64,000 nucleotides of DNA, taken from NCBI RefSeq assembly GCF_029893635.1, contig NZ_JARXYR010000002.1, forward strand, positions 2,641,001 through 2,705,000. The letters are read 5' to 3'. The notes under the pieces were generated by a model. That model saw only the letters and a list, made by a program, of their open reading frames with translations, was not told the DNA's origin and made no database searches. The DNA comes from Variovorax sp. TBS-050B. Lineage in GTDB: Bacteria; Pseudomonadota; Gammaproteobacteria; Burkholderiales; Burkholderiaceae_C. This document shows positions 47,027 through 55,807 of this stretch, one piece after another. Made by a program: the position numbers and the translations under genes. Position 1 is the first letter of the stretch. Each line of letters begins with the position of its first letter.

Positions 47027-47276
47027 CAGCCTGCGCGCAGCGGCCGCCGGTGCCGCCGGTCGAGCCCGCGCGCGTGCCTGCGCTCCCGCCCCAAGCTCGG
47101 GCCAGCCTAGTGGCGACCCCGTTGGGCTGCTCGTTGACGTGCTCGGCAGGGCTGACAAACGAGCGGGAGAGTTGGCGGAATACGCTGACCGGCTCCGCAT
47201 TGCCAGCGTCGCCTGCGAGCGCTCCTACGACGGGCTGACCAAGTCTGATGGAGGCTCCTGGCCAAACCTACGGTAA
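46862..47276 (+). pseudogene. Rz-like phage spanin gene, broken by a frameshift
   Basis: An Rz-type coiled-coil (LLADRAQRTEEQRRSAAIAQ) is read in one frame up to about 46976. The typical C-terminal part of betaproteobacterial phage Rz proteins (VLGRADKRAGELAEYADRLR, then VACERSYDGL) is in another frame and ends at 47276. Between them lie misaligned bases (about 46976-47010). It would have been the inner-membrane spanin of a prophage lysis cassette. The end overlaps the convergent glycosyltransferase gene. Confidence 0.5.
46999..47238 (+). pseudogene. Rz1-like lipoprotein frame nested in the Rz remnant
   Basis: In the third frame the sequence reads LLALLTACAQRPPVPPVEP, a lipobox (LTAC) followed by the Pro-rich stretch typical of Rz1 outer-membrane spanins, then TCSAGLTNERESWRNTL to a stop at 47238. 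A TGA at 46996 and the lack of a good start codon show it is damaged. Nesting inside Rz in a different frame is how Rz1 is normally encoded. Confidence 0.5.
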
Positions 47277-48535
47277 CTGTCCATCTCCAACTTCCCCAAG
47301 TTGGACTCGATGGAGTTGGTGACCGACCAGAACAAGGCGTCCTTTGCCGGAGTGCCACCCGTCAGGTGCAACATGCTTGTTGGGATGGCTACCCGCCTGA
47401 GTTGCGGCATGGAGAAAAAGGCTTTCGCCAGCGCCGCCTGATCCAGATGCCAAAGCATGCGCGCGGGAATCGCGCGTGTGATGTGCTCTTGTAGTCTTCC
47501 GGCGAACGCTCGGCCTCCTTCAGTCGGAGCGACTACCAACAGAGTGGCGCTGATCGTCGATAGCGCATTAAATTCAGAACCCGGAAAGCGGAGGACAGCA
47601 ACATCGCCTTGCCTGGCTAAAGCCAGGAGCGGTGCGGGGTCGCGCATGACCAACTGATCCATATCGACCACTACAACAGGTCCCGCAGCCCGATCTAAAA
47701 GCTCCGGGAGGAGAAGATAGCGGGCGCACGAGTAGTAGGTTTTCCGTTCGATAATCTGCAAGCATTCCAGATCGACATGCTCTGTTGAGATCGTCACACC
47801 CGGCTTGCGGCGAAGCTCTTCCGCTAAGGCTGAGGCGGCTTCGTCTGGATTGATGACGTGAAGATGCAGCGCTCCGCGTCGCTCCGTGGATCGAGCAACG
47901 GAGCCCACGACTTCACGCGCGTACCTGCAGAAGTACACGCTGTCCGCTGCAGCGAAGAAAGTAGGTCCGTGCTCCGGGCCAACGATCTCGGGGAGGGCGG
48001 AGATCTTCCGAACTGGTGCAACTCCACCCGCGCAATCACTGAGGAGGACGCGTGTGTAAGTTGGTTGGCCCATGCCTGTCGCAACCGGCACGTCACGCTT
48101 AAAGAGTGCATCCGCCTCTTCAACTTTCCCCTGAGCCAACAGAACGCTGCCGAGGGCATACGCAACCCATGGGTTGTTCGATTGACAGAAATCGGCAAGG
48201 CGCAGCCACTCCTCGGCCCAGTGCAACTGGCCCTTTGCGCATTCCACGACCCCCTTACAGATTAGAACCTCAATCGAGACCTTCCCGTCGGGGGTGGACA
48301 ACGCCATCGTGATTGGAATGTCCCCCTTCACGGCCAGACCCTGGTCGCAGTACATCTCTGCGAGGTGCAGCCAGCGCTGCGAGGTGGGGTGTAGGAATGC
48401 CGCGAGATGTAGAGCGTTGGCGGCGCTACTCAGGCGACCTCGCGCGATGTGCTCTTTCGATTTGACTGTTAACCGGTCTGCCGCGCGAACACGCCAATGC
48501 GGTTTGTTGCCTCGTTCATTTGCTTGTCCGAGCAT
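47225..48535 (-). CDS. TPR-containing GT-A-type glycosyltransferase
   Basis: This 436-residue protein has an N-terminal helical half (about residues 25-160) with TPR-like helices (HIARGRLSSAANALHLAAFL, VAYALGSVLLAQGKVEEADALF). The C-terminal half (about 190-430) resembles a GT8-like GT-A glycosyltransferase: PVVVVDMDQLVMRDPAPLL contains an Asp-Met-Asp metal-binding motif, followed by LRFPGSEFN and LWHLDQAALAKAF. No signal peptide or membrane segment is obvious. It is the largest intact gene in the island and overlaps the tail of the Rz remnant. Acceptor unknown. Confidence 0.7.
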   Translation of the reverse strand: MLGQANERGNKPHWRVRAADRLTVKSKEHIARGRLSSAANALHLAAFLHPTSQRWLHLAEMYCDQGLAVKGDIPITMALSTPDGKVSIEVLICKGVVECAKGQLHWAEEWLRLADFCQSNNPWVAYALGSVLLAQGKVEEADALFKRDVPVATGMGQPTYTRVLLSDCAGGVAPVRKISALPEIVGPEHGPTFFAAADSVYFCRYAREVVGSVARSTERRGALHLHVINPDEAASALAEELRRKPGVTISTEHVDLECLQIIERKTYYSCARYLLLPELLDRAAGPVVVVDMDQLVMRDPAPLLALARQGDVAVLRFPGSEFNALSTISATLLVVAPTEGGRAFAGRLQEHITRAIPARMLWHLDQAALAKAFFSMPQLRRVAIPTSMLHLTGGTPAKDALFWSVTNSIESNLGKLEMDSYRRFGQEPPSDLVSPS

Positions 48536-48875
48536 GCTGTCCCCTAATTGTTACTGACGGCAACTATCGGCAAACATTCGAGTTCCGTCAACCGCATGCT
48601 TCAAGCGCTGATCTCGCGGCTACTCATCGGCCTCCGCGCCGCTGCTTCCGCCACTCCCAAGGCGGCACCGGCTCGGCGTCGCGCCAAAGCCCGACGCGAG
48701 TCAAGTGCTGCGGCGATCCTGACGGCGTGTCGATCGAGGGCGATACGAGGCCTCTTTCCGTCCGAGACAGCATCGATTGCGAGACCGCGGCCCGCCGCGC
48801 GAGGGCGGCGTCGAGGTCGTTGGCGTCAAGTCTCACATCACCGCTCGAACACGCGTGGCCCAGGATCGCCGGCCG
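48536..48875. other. Island stretch without a convincing gene; possible XRE-type fragment
   Basis: This 340-base gap has no intact gene. On the minus strand at 48836-48624 a 70-codon frame contains LARRAAVSQSMLSRTERGL, which looks like the recognition helix of an XRE-type DNA-binding domain, but the rest of the domain is missing and the start would be GTG. It may be a regulator remnant. Confidence 0.4.
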
Positions 48876-49466
48876 TCACAGATTCGCGTTCTTCTTCGAC
48901 GACAGCGACTGGAGGCATGCGTCGATGTTTCGTAGCTCGTAGGTCAGGCCGATCGTGAAATTTCCGGAGTTCACGGCGACAGCTTGTACTTTGATCGACC
49001 CCACGTCTCCTCCTTCCGAGGCGGGGATCTCCCAGAACGCTGCCAACGTCCTCTCCTTTCGTGCCAAGCCCATCGTCCAGTCGCGGGGCTCGCTCCAGAT
49101 ACTCCCCACTCGCAGAAAGTCGAACTTCTTCGGCGCTCCGTACTTGCTGGTCAAGGCCTCTTGCCAGCGCTTGAAGTCTGCTTGGACCTCATCACCGTAG
49201 ACGCTCGTCTTCTTGTTCGGCGTCCAGGCGTTGATTTTGCATAGGCCTTCACCGGGCGCGATGACGAGCCAATAGGAGTCGAGGTCTTGGTGCCCTTGGG
49301 GCAGCGACCCGGCAATATAGAGGCCCGGCTGCGTGCCTTGCTTAAGAGGCGCCAGTTTGCCGATCGCTTCGGCGGTATCGCCTTGGTTGAGCCCGAATGG
49401 GCCAGCCGCAGCAGCCATCGCAGACGACGCCGTGGCAACGGCCACGAGAATTTGAATTGCCCTCAT
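48876..49466 (-). CDS. Exported protein of unknown function
   Basis: This 196-residue protein has a Sec signal peptide (RAIQILVAVATASSAMAAAA). The mature part begins with GPFGLNQGDTAEAIGKL and continues with GEGLCKINAWTPNKK and QADFKRWQEALTSKYGAPKKF; the end (AVNSGNFTIGLTYELRNID) looks like a beta strand. Proteins with a periplasmic KWQ-helix and a following strand of this type are common but unnamed. Preceded by GAGAGAGGG before ATG at 49466. Confidence 0.7.
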   Translation of the reverse strand: MRAIQILVAVATASSAMAAAAGPFGLNQGDTAEAIGKLAPLKQGTQPGLYIAGSLPQGHQDLDSYWLVIAPGEGLCKINAWTPNKKTSVYGDEVQADFKRWQEALTSKYGAPKKFDFLRVGSIWSEPRDWTMGLARKERTLAAFWEIPASEGGDVGSIKVQAVAVNSGNFTIGLTYELRNIDACLQSLSSKKNANL

Positions 49467-49610
49467 CCCTCTCTCCTCAAAGCCGTCATGGCCGAAATTC
49501 GTTTGTTTTCTCGGACTTGGCGATTCGCCTCCGAGTCCGCAGTGGTCATGCTGGTCGGCCGTTCCGATCAGCGTGCCGGCATGTTATTTTGATTCGTTTC
49601 GCGCCCGAGC

Positions 49611-49832
49611 CTACATCACCGCTCGGACATGCGTGTAGTCGGTCCCGGACTTGCCGACGCAGAGCTTGTTCCAGTCCGCCGGTTTTGAGCTGCTCACGGT
49701 GTCACTGACGCCGTAGTGCTCGGTCCGGTCGTTGAAGGAGTTGCGAGCCCGGTACTTGTAGCAGATCACCTTGTCCGGCAGGGGCGACACCGGGGGCTCT
49801 TCGCTGTTTGGTAAGTGCTCAGTCGCAGTCAC
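49611..49832 (-). CDS. Small protein of unknown function
   Basis: This 73-residue frame starts with GTG at 49832 and lacks a clear signal peptide in the frame shown. It contains two Cys (VICYKYRARNS, NKLCVGKSG). It could be the tail of a longer decayed exported protein. Support is limited to the open frame, its codon pattern and its orientation. Confidence 0.4.
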   Translation of the reverse strand: MTATEHLPNSEEPPVSPLPDKVICYKYRARNSFNDRTEHYGVSDTVSSSKPADWNKLCVGKSGTDYTHVRAVM

Positions 49833-50002
49833 GGTGCTGCGAAAACGATCCGCGTCGTGCCAGTACTCAGATACCGCCTAAGTCAGGAAGGCAATTGAAT
49901 GGCTGCTCTGGGCTGCGGCGAAATGCGGAACGGCCTGCGGAAACGATGCGGAACGTCTGCGGCGATGTTGGCATCACTATCGCTGAATACGACGACAGCG
50001 CA

Positions 50003-50050
50003 TGGTGCCCGGGGCCGGAATCGAACCGGCACACCTTTCGGTGGGGGATT
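50003..50050 (-). repeat. Right attachment-site copy inside tRNA-Leu
   Basis: This is the intact-gene partner of the 44598-44645 fragment. The island lies on its 3' side, as expected when an integrase rebuilds the tRNA on insertion. Confidence 0.88.
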
Positions 50051-50087
50051 TTGAGTCCCCTGCGTCTACCAATTTCACCACCCGGGC
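50003..50087 (-). tRNA. tRNA-Leu (anticodon CAA), with encoded CCA
   Basis: On the minus strand the 85-base gene starts GCCCGGG at 50087 and ends CCCGGGCACCA at 50003. The acceptor stem is 7 perfect pairs. The anticodon loop CTCAAAA between GGGGA and TCCCC gives CAA (reads UUG). A long variable arm (class II) precedes the T arm GCCGGTTCGATTCCGGC. Its 3' 48 bases are repeated at 44598. Confidence 0.97.
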
Positions 50088-50128
50088 ACGTCCGGAAGGA
50101 AGCCCAAAATTATGGCACAGTGGCTGGC

Positions 50129-51031
50129 ATGAATTATCCGACGATCGAAGACGCCATCGGCAAGACGCCGCTGGTGGCACTGCAGCGCATCGAGGCCGCC
50201 GAGAACGCGAAGCGCGGCAACGTGATCCTCGCGAAGCTCGAAGGCAACAACCCCGCAGGTTCGGTCAAGGACCGTCCGGCGCTCTCGATGATCAAGCGGG
50301 CCGAGGAGCGCGGAGAGATCAAGCCGGGCGACACGCTGATCGAGGCCACCTCGGGCAACACCGGCATCGCGCTGGCGATGGCTGCGGCGATCAAGGGCTA
50401 CCGCATGGTGCTGATCATGCCGGAGGACCTTTCGGTCGAACGCGCGCAGACGATGAAGGCCTTCGGCGCCGAGCTGGTGCTCACGCCCAAGAGCGGCGGC
50501 ATGGAATACGCGCGCGACCTGGCCGAGCAGATGGTCGCGCAGGGCAAGGGCCGGGTGCTCGACCAGTTCGCCAACCCCGACAACCCGCGCATCCACTACG
50601 AGACCACCGGGCCCGAGATCTGGGCCGACACCAAGGGCAAGATCACGCACTTCGTGAGCGCGATGGGCACCACCGGCACCATCACCGGCGTTTCGCGCTT
50701 CCTCAAGGAAAAGAATCCGGCGGTGCGCATCATCGGCGCGCAGCCGGCCGAGGGCTCGCGCATTCCGGGCATCCGCAAGTGGCCGGCCGAGTACCTGCCG
50801 AAGATCTACGACCCGCGTCGCGTCGACGAGGAAATCAGCGTGAGCCAGAACGACGCGGAGGAAATGTGCCGCCGCCTCGCGCGCGAGGAAGGCATCTTCG
50901 GCGGCATCTCCGCGGCCGGCGCGCTCTGGGTGGCGCTCGAGGTGGCGAAGCAGGTCGAGAACGCCACCATCGTCTTCGTGGTGTGCGACCGCGGCGACCG
51001 CTATCTCTCTACCGGCGTGTTCCCCGCCTGA
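50129..51031 (+). CDS. cysM: Cysteine synthase B
   Basis: This 300-residue PLP enzyme makes cysteine from O-acetylserine and sulfide or thiosulfate. The PLP Lys is Lys47 in NPAGSVKDRP, the phosphate loop is TSGNTGIAL, and the C-terminal motif is FGGISAAGALWVAL, typical of CysM. The start at 50129 (MNYPTIEDAIGKTPLV) is the family N-terminus; an open frame running through the tRNA upstream is spurious. It is followed after 14 bases by the NUDIX gene. Confidence 0.96.
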   Translation: MNYPTIEDAIGKTPLVALQRIEAAENAKRGNVILAKLEGNNPAGSVKDRPALSMIKRAEERGEIKPGDTLIEATSGNTGIALAMAAAIKGYRMVLIMPEDLSVERAQTMKAFGAELVLTPKSGGMEYARDLAEQMVAQGKGRVLDQFANPDNPRIHYETTGPEIWADTKGKITHFVSAMGTTGTITGVSRFLKEKNPAVRIIGAQPAEGSRIPGIRKWPAEYLPKIYDPRRVDEEISVSQNDAEEMCRRLAREEGIFGGISAAGALWVALEVAKQVENATIVFVVCDRGDRYLSTGVFPA

Positions 51032-51045
51032 GACCGGCGCCGACG

Positions 51046-51624
51046 ATGCCTCATCCCAAGTTCTGCCAGGCGTGCGCCACGCCGCTCGAATGGATCGCGC
51101 TGATGGAAGACGGCGGCCCGAAGGAGCGGCTGCGCTGCCCTTCATGCGGCCACACGCACTGGAACAACCCGACGCCGGTGCTCGCGGCCATCGTCGAGTA
51201 CCGCGGCCAGGTGCTGCTGGCGCGCAATGCGGCGTGGCCGACCAAGATGTACGCGCTGATCACCGGCTTCATGGAGGCCGGCGAAACGCCCGAGGAGGGC
51301 ATCTCGCGCGAGGTCAAGGAAGAGACCTGCCTCGACGTGAGCGCGCTGAAGCTCGTGGGCGTGTACGACTTCCAGCGCATGAACCAGGTCATCATCGCCT
51401 ACCACGCGGTGGCCGACGGCGAGGTGAAGCTCTCGCCGGAGCTCGTGGACTACCGCCTTTACGACCTGCCGGCGCTCAAGTGCTGGCCCGCGGGCACCGG
51501 CTATGCGCTGGCCGACTGGCTGCGCACGCGCGGCCATGAGCCGGTGTTCTTCACCGAGGCCGAGAACGAAGAGCGGCGGCGCGGGCTGGTGCTGCCGTCC
51601 GAGGAACCCAAGCATGCAGATTGA
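51046..51624 (+). CDS. NUDIX hydrolase with N-terminal zinc ribbon
   Basis: This 192-residue protein has a zinc ribbon (CQAC, CPSC) in the first 45 residues, as in NADH pyrophosphatase NudC-type proteins. The NUDIX box reads GFMEAGETPEEGISREVKEE then TCL, with Cys in place of the usual Gly before the last hydrophobic residue. It probably hydrolyses a nucleoside-diphosphate-linked compound. Its end overlaps the start of the tusA-like gene by 11 bases. Confidence 0.88.
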   Translation: MPHPKFCQACATPLEWIALMEDGGPKERLRCPSCGHTHWNNPTPVLAAIVEYRGQVLLARNAAWPTKMYALITGFMEAGETPEEGISREVKEETCLDVSALKLVGVYDFQRMNQVIIAYHAVADGEVKLSPELVDYRLYDLPALKCWPAGTGYALADWLRTRGHEPVFFTEAENEERRRGLVLPSEEPKHAD

Positions 51625-51841
51625 TCGCGAACTCGACACGCGGGGCCTGAACTGCCCGCTGCCCATCCTCAAGGCGAAGAAGTCGCTCAACGACATGGCG
51701 AGCGGGCAGCTGCTGCGCGTGGTGTCGACCGACCCGGGCTCGCTGCGCGACTTCCAGGCCTTCGCACGGCAGACCGGCAACGAGCTCGTCGATCAGCGGA
51801 CCGAAGGCACGGACTTCATCCACGTGTTGAAGCGGCGCTGA
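51614..51841 (+). CDS. TusA-family sulfur carrier protein
   Basis: This 75-residue protein has the TusA signature DTRGLNCPLPILKAKK with the sulfur-carrying Cys14. It is one domain long. TusA-type proteins relay persulfide sulfur to tRNA thiolation or other acceptors. The overlap with the NUDIX gene and the cysM gene just upstream suggest one sulfur-related transcript, though the NUDIX part is puzzling. A terminator follows. Confidence 0.9.
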   Translation: MQIDRELDTRGLNCPLPILKAKKSLNDMASGQLLRVVSTDPGSLRDFQAFARQTGNELVDQRTEGTDFIHVLKRR

Positions 51842-51854
51842 GCGGCGGAAAAAG

Positions 51855-51878
51855 AAAAGGCCCTCGCGGGCCTTTTTT
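51855..51878 (+). terminator. Rho-independent terminator after the tusA-like gene
   Basis: AGGCCC and GGGCCT pair around TCGC and are followed by a run of T. An upstream A-run could make it work from the galU side as well. Confidence 0.82.
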
Positions 51879-51899
51879 CATCGGCGCGCAGGGCGCCGT

Positions 51900-52790
51900 T
51901 CAGAGCTCGAGGCTGCGCAGGTATTCGCGGAACTGCGCGCCCACCTCGGGGTGCGCGAGCGCGAGCTCCACGCTCGCCTGCAGAAAGCCTTCCTTGCTGC
52001 CGCAGTCGTAGCGCGTGCCCTTGTAGGCGTATGCGTAGACCGATTCCTTCTTCATCAGCGCGGCAATGCCGTCGGTGAGCTGGATCTCGCCGCCCGCGCC
52101 CTTGGGCTGGTTGCGGATCTCCTCGAACACGCCGGGCGTGAGGATGTAGCGGCCCGCCACGCCGAGACGCGAGGGCGCGACCTCGGGCTGGGGCTTCTCG
52201 ATCATGCGGTCGACCTTCACGAGGTCGTCGCCGATCGACTCGCCCGCCACGATGCCGTAGCGCTTGACGTGTTCGAGCGGCACTTCCTGCACCGCGAGCA
52301 CCGAGGCGCCGAGCTTGCCGAAGGCGGCGGTCATCTGCGCGAGCACCGGTTCGCCACCCGCGGGGCCGACCATCAGGTCGTCCGCCAGCAGCACGGCGAA
52401 GGGCTCGTTGCCCACCAGGTGTTCGGCGCACAGCACCGCATGGCCCAGACCCAGCATGCGCGGCTGGCGCACGTAGGAGCAGGTCATGTCGTCGGGCATC
52501 ACCGAGCGTGCGATTTCCAGCAGCGCGGTCTTGCCGCTGGCTTCGAGCTGGCTCTCGAGTTCGTAAGCCGTGTCGTAGTGATCTTCGATCGCACGTTTGT
52601 TTCGGCCGGTTACGAAAATCATGTCGCGGATGCCCGCTGCATAGGCTTCCTCGACCGCGTACTGGATCAGGGGCTTGTCGACGACCGGCAGCATTTCCTT
52701 CGGCTGCGCCTTGGTCGCGGGCAGAAAGCGGGTGCCGAAGCCCGCTACGGGAAATACGGCCTTGCGGATGCGTGTCGAGGGTGTGGGCAT
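51900..52790 (-). CDS. galU: UTP-glucose-1-phosphate uridylyltransferase
   Basis: This 296-residue enzyme makes UDP-glucose for surface polysaccharide and trehalose synthesis. The N-terminal signature reads [26 protein letters not shown] and the catalytic region includes [13 protein letters not shown] and [11 protein letters not shown]. The ATG at 52790 (MPTPSTRIR) is used; an upstream TTG is possible. It ends 21 bases from the terminator after tusA. Confidence 0.96.
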   Translation of the reverse strand: MPTPSTRIRKAVFPVAGFGTRFLPATKAQPKEMLPVVDKPLIQYAVEEAYAAGIRDMIFVTGRNKRAIEDHYDTAYELESQLEASGKTALLEIARSVMPDDMTCSYVRQPRMLGLGHAVLCAEHLVGNEPFAVLLADDLMVGPAGGEPVLAQMTAAFGKLGASVLAVQEVPLEHVKRYGIVAGESIGDDLVKVDRMIEKPQPEVAPSRLGVAGRYILTPGVFEEIRNQPKGAGGEIQLTDGIAALMKKESVYAYAYKGTRYDCGSKEGFLQASVELALAHPEVGAQFREYLRSLEL

Positions 52791-52896
52791 GGACAAATCG
52801 AGCGCCTGTTCGTTCGGTTGAAGAAGAAGGTTCTAGGACGTCGGCGGCGCAGTAGCCGCCCACTCCATGCTAACCCTTAGTCCGGCGCCCGATGTG

Positions 52897-55794
52897 TCAG
52901 CCGAGGCGCACAAGTTGGTCGTGCAAACGTGCCAAGGTGGCACTGAAGTCAGTCAATCGTTTGCGTTCCTGCTCGATCACCGCGGGCGGGGCCTTGGCCA
53001 CGAAAGCTTCGTTGCCGAGCTTGCCGTTCACCTTCTGGATCTCGCCCTCGATGCGCGCGATCTCCTTGCCGATGCGCAGCTTCTCGGCCGCCTTGTCGAT
53101 CTCCATGTGCAGGCACAGGCGCGCGCCGCCGACCACCGCCACCGGCGCGGCCTCGGCCGCCGCGGTCCACGAAGGCTCGTCGTCGAAGACCTTCACTTCC
53201 TTGAGCTTGGCGAGCGCCTGCAGCACCGGTGCCGCCTCGCGCAGGAAGGCCGCGCCCTCGGCGTCGTCGGCCACCGCATAGAGCGGCAGCCGCGTCGCGG
53301 GCGACACGTTCATTTCGCCGCGCAGCGTGCGGCAGGCATCCACCAGCGCCTTGAGCCTTGCCACGTGCGCCTCGGCCGCCTCGTCGATCTTGCCGGGCTG
53401 GCTCTGCGGATAGGCCGCCACCATGATCGACGCGCCTTCGCGGCCGGCCACCGGCGCCACCTTCTGCCAGAGTTCCTCGGTGATGAACGGGATCACCGGG
53501 TGCGCGAGGCGCAGCAGCGCCTCCAGCGTGCGGATCAGCGTGCGGCGGGTGGCGCGCTTCTGCGCGTCGTCGCCGGTCTGGATCTGCACCTTGGCGATCT
53601 CCAGGTACCAGTCGCAGAACTCGTCCCAGGCGAACTGGTAGATCGCGTTGGCCACGTTGTCGAGCCGGTACTCCTCGAAGCCCTTCGCCACCTCGGCCTC
53701 GACGCGCTGCAGCTGCGAGACGATCCAGAAGTCGGCGCGGCTGAACTTCAGGTAGCCGTGCGCCGGTCCGCCCACCGCGCATTCCTCCTTCGTGTGCTCG
53801 CGCAGGCCGCAGTCCTGGCCCTCGCAGTTCATCAGCACGAAGCGCGTGGCGTTCCAGAGCTTGTTGCAGAAGTTGCGATAGCCCTCGCAGCGCTTGCTGT
53901 CGAAGTTGATGCTGCGGCCGAGCGAGGCCAGCGAGGCGAAGGTGAAGCGCAGCGCATCGGCGCCGAAGGCCGGAATGCCCTCGGGAAATTCCTTCTGCGT
54001 GTTCTTGCGCACCGCGGGCGCGGTCTCGGGCCGGCGCAGGCCCTGCGTGCGCTTGTCGAGCAGCTCGGGCAGCGCGATGCCGTCGATCAGGTCCACCGGG
54101 TCGAGCACGTTGCCTTCGGACTTGCTCATCTTCTTGCCCTGCGCGTCGCGCACCAGGCCGTGGATGTACACGTCGCGGAACGGCACCTTGCCCGTGAAGT
54201 GCTTGGTCATCATGATCATCCGGGCGACCCAGAAGAAGATGATGTCGTAGCCGGTGACCAGCACGCTCGAGGGCAGGTAGAGGTCGAGCTCGGGCGTCTT
54301 CTCGGGCCAGCCGAGCGAGGAGAAGGGCACCAGCGCCGACGAGTACCAGGTGTCGAGCACGTCCTCGTCGCGGCGCAGCCGCTTGCCCGGCGCCTTGGCC
54401 TGCGCCTCGGCCTCGTCGTGCGCCACGTACACCTTGCCCTCGTCGTCGTACCAGGCCGGGATCTGATGACCCCACCAGAGCTGGCGCGAGATGGTCCAGT
54501 CCTGGATGTTCTCCATCCAGTGGTTGTAGGTGTTGACCCAGTTCTCGGGCACGAAGCGCACCTCGCCCGACTTCACCACGTCGATCGCCTTCTGCGCGAT
54601 CGACTGACCGTCGGCGCCCGGGCGCGTCATCGCCACGTACCACTGGTCGGTGAGCATCGGCTCGACCACCGCGCCCGAGCGCGCGCAGCGCGGCACCATC
54701 AGCCGGTGCTTCTTGATCTCGACCATCAGCCCGAGCGTCTCGAGGTCGGCCACCACGGCCTTGCGCGCCACGAAGCGGTCCATGCCGCGGTACTTCTCGG
54801 GGGCGTTGTCGTTGATGGTGGCGTCGAGCGTGAGGATGCCGATCACGTCGAGCTTGTGACGCTGGCCGACCGCGTAGTCGTTGTAGTCGTGCGCGGGCGT
54901 GACCTTGACCACGCCGGTGCCGAACTCCTTGTCGACGTACTCGTCGGCAATGATCGGGATCAGCCGGCCCACGAGCGGCAGCCGCACCTGCTTGCCGATG
55001 AGGTGGCTGTAGCGCGCGTCCTCCGGATGCACCATCACGGCGGTGTCGCCGAGCATGGTCTCGGGCCGGGTCGTGGCCACGGTCAGCGTGCCGCTGCCGT
55101 CTTCGAGGGGATAGGCGATGTGCCAGAGGAAGCCGTCCTCCTCCTCGCTCTCGACCTCGAGGTCGCTGACCGAGGTCTTGAGCACCGGGTCCCAGTTGCC
55201 CAGGCGCTTGCCGCGGTAGATCAGCCCCTCTTCGTAGAGCGCCACGAAGGTCTGCGTCACGACCTTCGAGAGGTCGTCGTCCATCGTGAAGTACTCGCGG
55301 CTCCAGTCGACCGTGTCGCCCATGCGGCGCATCTGGCTGGTGATGGTGTTGCCGCTCTTCTCCTTCCACTCCCAGACCTTGGCGACGAAGTTCTTGCGCG
55401 CCTCGGCGGGCGTCGGGCCCATGTCGTGGCGGCTGATCTTCTGCTCCTGCAGCTGGCGCTCCACCACGATCTGCGTGGCGATGCCCGCATGGTCGGTGCC
55501 GGGCACCCAGAGCGTGTTGTCGCCCTTCATGCGGTGGTAGCGCGTGAGGCTGTCCATGATGGTCTGGTTGAACGCATGCCCCATGTGCAGCGTGCCCGTC
55601 ACGTTGGGCGGCGGCAGCTGGATCGCGAACGAGTCGGCGCCGTCCTTCGGCTGCTGCGTGCCGCGGAAGCCGGCCCTGGCATAGCCGCGCTTTTCCCATT
55701 CCGGCCCCCAGTGCGCCTCGATGGCGGCGGGTTCGAAGGATTTGGACAGGCTGTCGAGGCCGGGCTGGGCGGTGGGGATGGTGGGTTCGCTCAT
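52897..55794 (-). CDS. valS: Valyl-tRNA synthetase
   Basis: This 965-residue class I synthetase charges tRNA-Val. HIGH-type motif: [18 protein letters not shown] (about residues 58-75). KMSKS-type loop: [14 protein letters not shown]. The editing domain lies between, and the C-terminal coiled coil is the last 70 residues ([20 protein letters not shown]). Start [10 protein letters not shown] at 55794. It is divergent from yaaA and has a short hairpin in its leader. Confidence 0.98.
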   Translation of the reverse strand: MSEPTIPTAQPGLDSLSKSFEPAAIEAHWGPEWEKRGYARAGFRGTQQPKDGADSFAIQLPPPNVTGTLHMGHAFNQTIMDSLTRYHRMKGDNTLWVPGTDHAGIATQIVVERQLQEQKISRHDMGPTPAEARKNFVAKVWEWKEKSGNTITSQMRRMGDTVDWSREYFTMDDDLSKVVTQTFVALYEEGLIYRGKRLGNWDPVLKTSVSDLEVESEEEDGFLWHIAYPLEDGSGTLTVATTRPETMLGDTAVMVHPEDARYSHLIGKQVRLPLVGRLIPIIADEYVDKEFGTGVVKVTPAHDYNDYAVGQRHKLDVIGILTLDATINDNAPEKYRGMDRFVARKAVVADLETLGLMVEIKKHRLMVPRCARSGAVVEPMLTDQWYVAMTRPGADGQSIAQKAIDVVKSGEVRFVPENWVNTYNHWMENIQDWTISRQLWWGHQIPAWYDDEGKVYVAHDEAEAQAKAPGKRLRRDEDVLDTWYSSALVPFSSLGWPEKTPELDLYLPSSVLVTGYDIIFFWVARMIMMTKHFTGKVPFRDVYIHGLVRDAQGKKMSKSEGNVLDPVDLIDGIALPELLDKRTQGLRRPETAPAVRKNTQKEFPEGIPAFGADALRFTFASLASLGRSINFDSKRCEGYRNFCNKLWNATRFVLMNCEGQDCGLREHTKEECAVGGPAHGYLKFSRADFWIVSQLQRVEAEVAKGFEEYRLDNVANAIYQFAWDEFCDWYLEIAKVQIQTGDDAQKRATRRTLIRTLEALLRLAHPVIPFITEELWQKVAPVAGREGASIMVAAYPQSQPGKIDEAAEAHVARLKALVDACRTLRGEMNVSPATRLPLYAVADDAEGAAFLREAAPVLQALAKLKEVKVFDDEPSWTAAAEAAPVAVVGGARLCLHMEIDKAAEKLRIGKEIARIEGEIQKVNGKLGNEAFVAKAPPAVIEQERKRLTDFSATLARLHDQLVRLG

Positions 55795-55807
55795 GGCAAA
55801 TGCAAAA

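Larger units (their letters stand above)
44598..50050. mobile_element. Remnant integrative element (decayed prophage or island) at tRNA-Leu
   Basis: The segment is bounded by the 48-bp repeats 44598-44645 and 50003-50050 and is about 5.4 kb long. Its DNA is visibly poorer in G/C and contains long poorly coding stretches, unlike the compact genes on both sides. It holds small exported unknown proteins, a TPR-glycosyltransferase gene and broken Rz/Rz1-like phage lysis genes. No integrase, terminase or replication gene is visible, so it seems immobile on its own. Confidence 0.8.

Noticed and set aside
49808..50128. Possible N-terminal extension of cysM through the tRNA-Leu gene
   Set aside because: The extension reads through the tRNA on the opposite strand; the family N-terminus begins at 50129.
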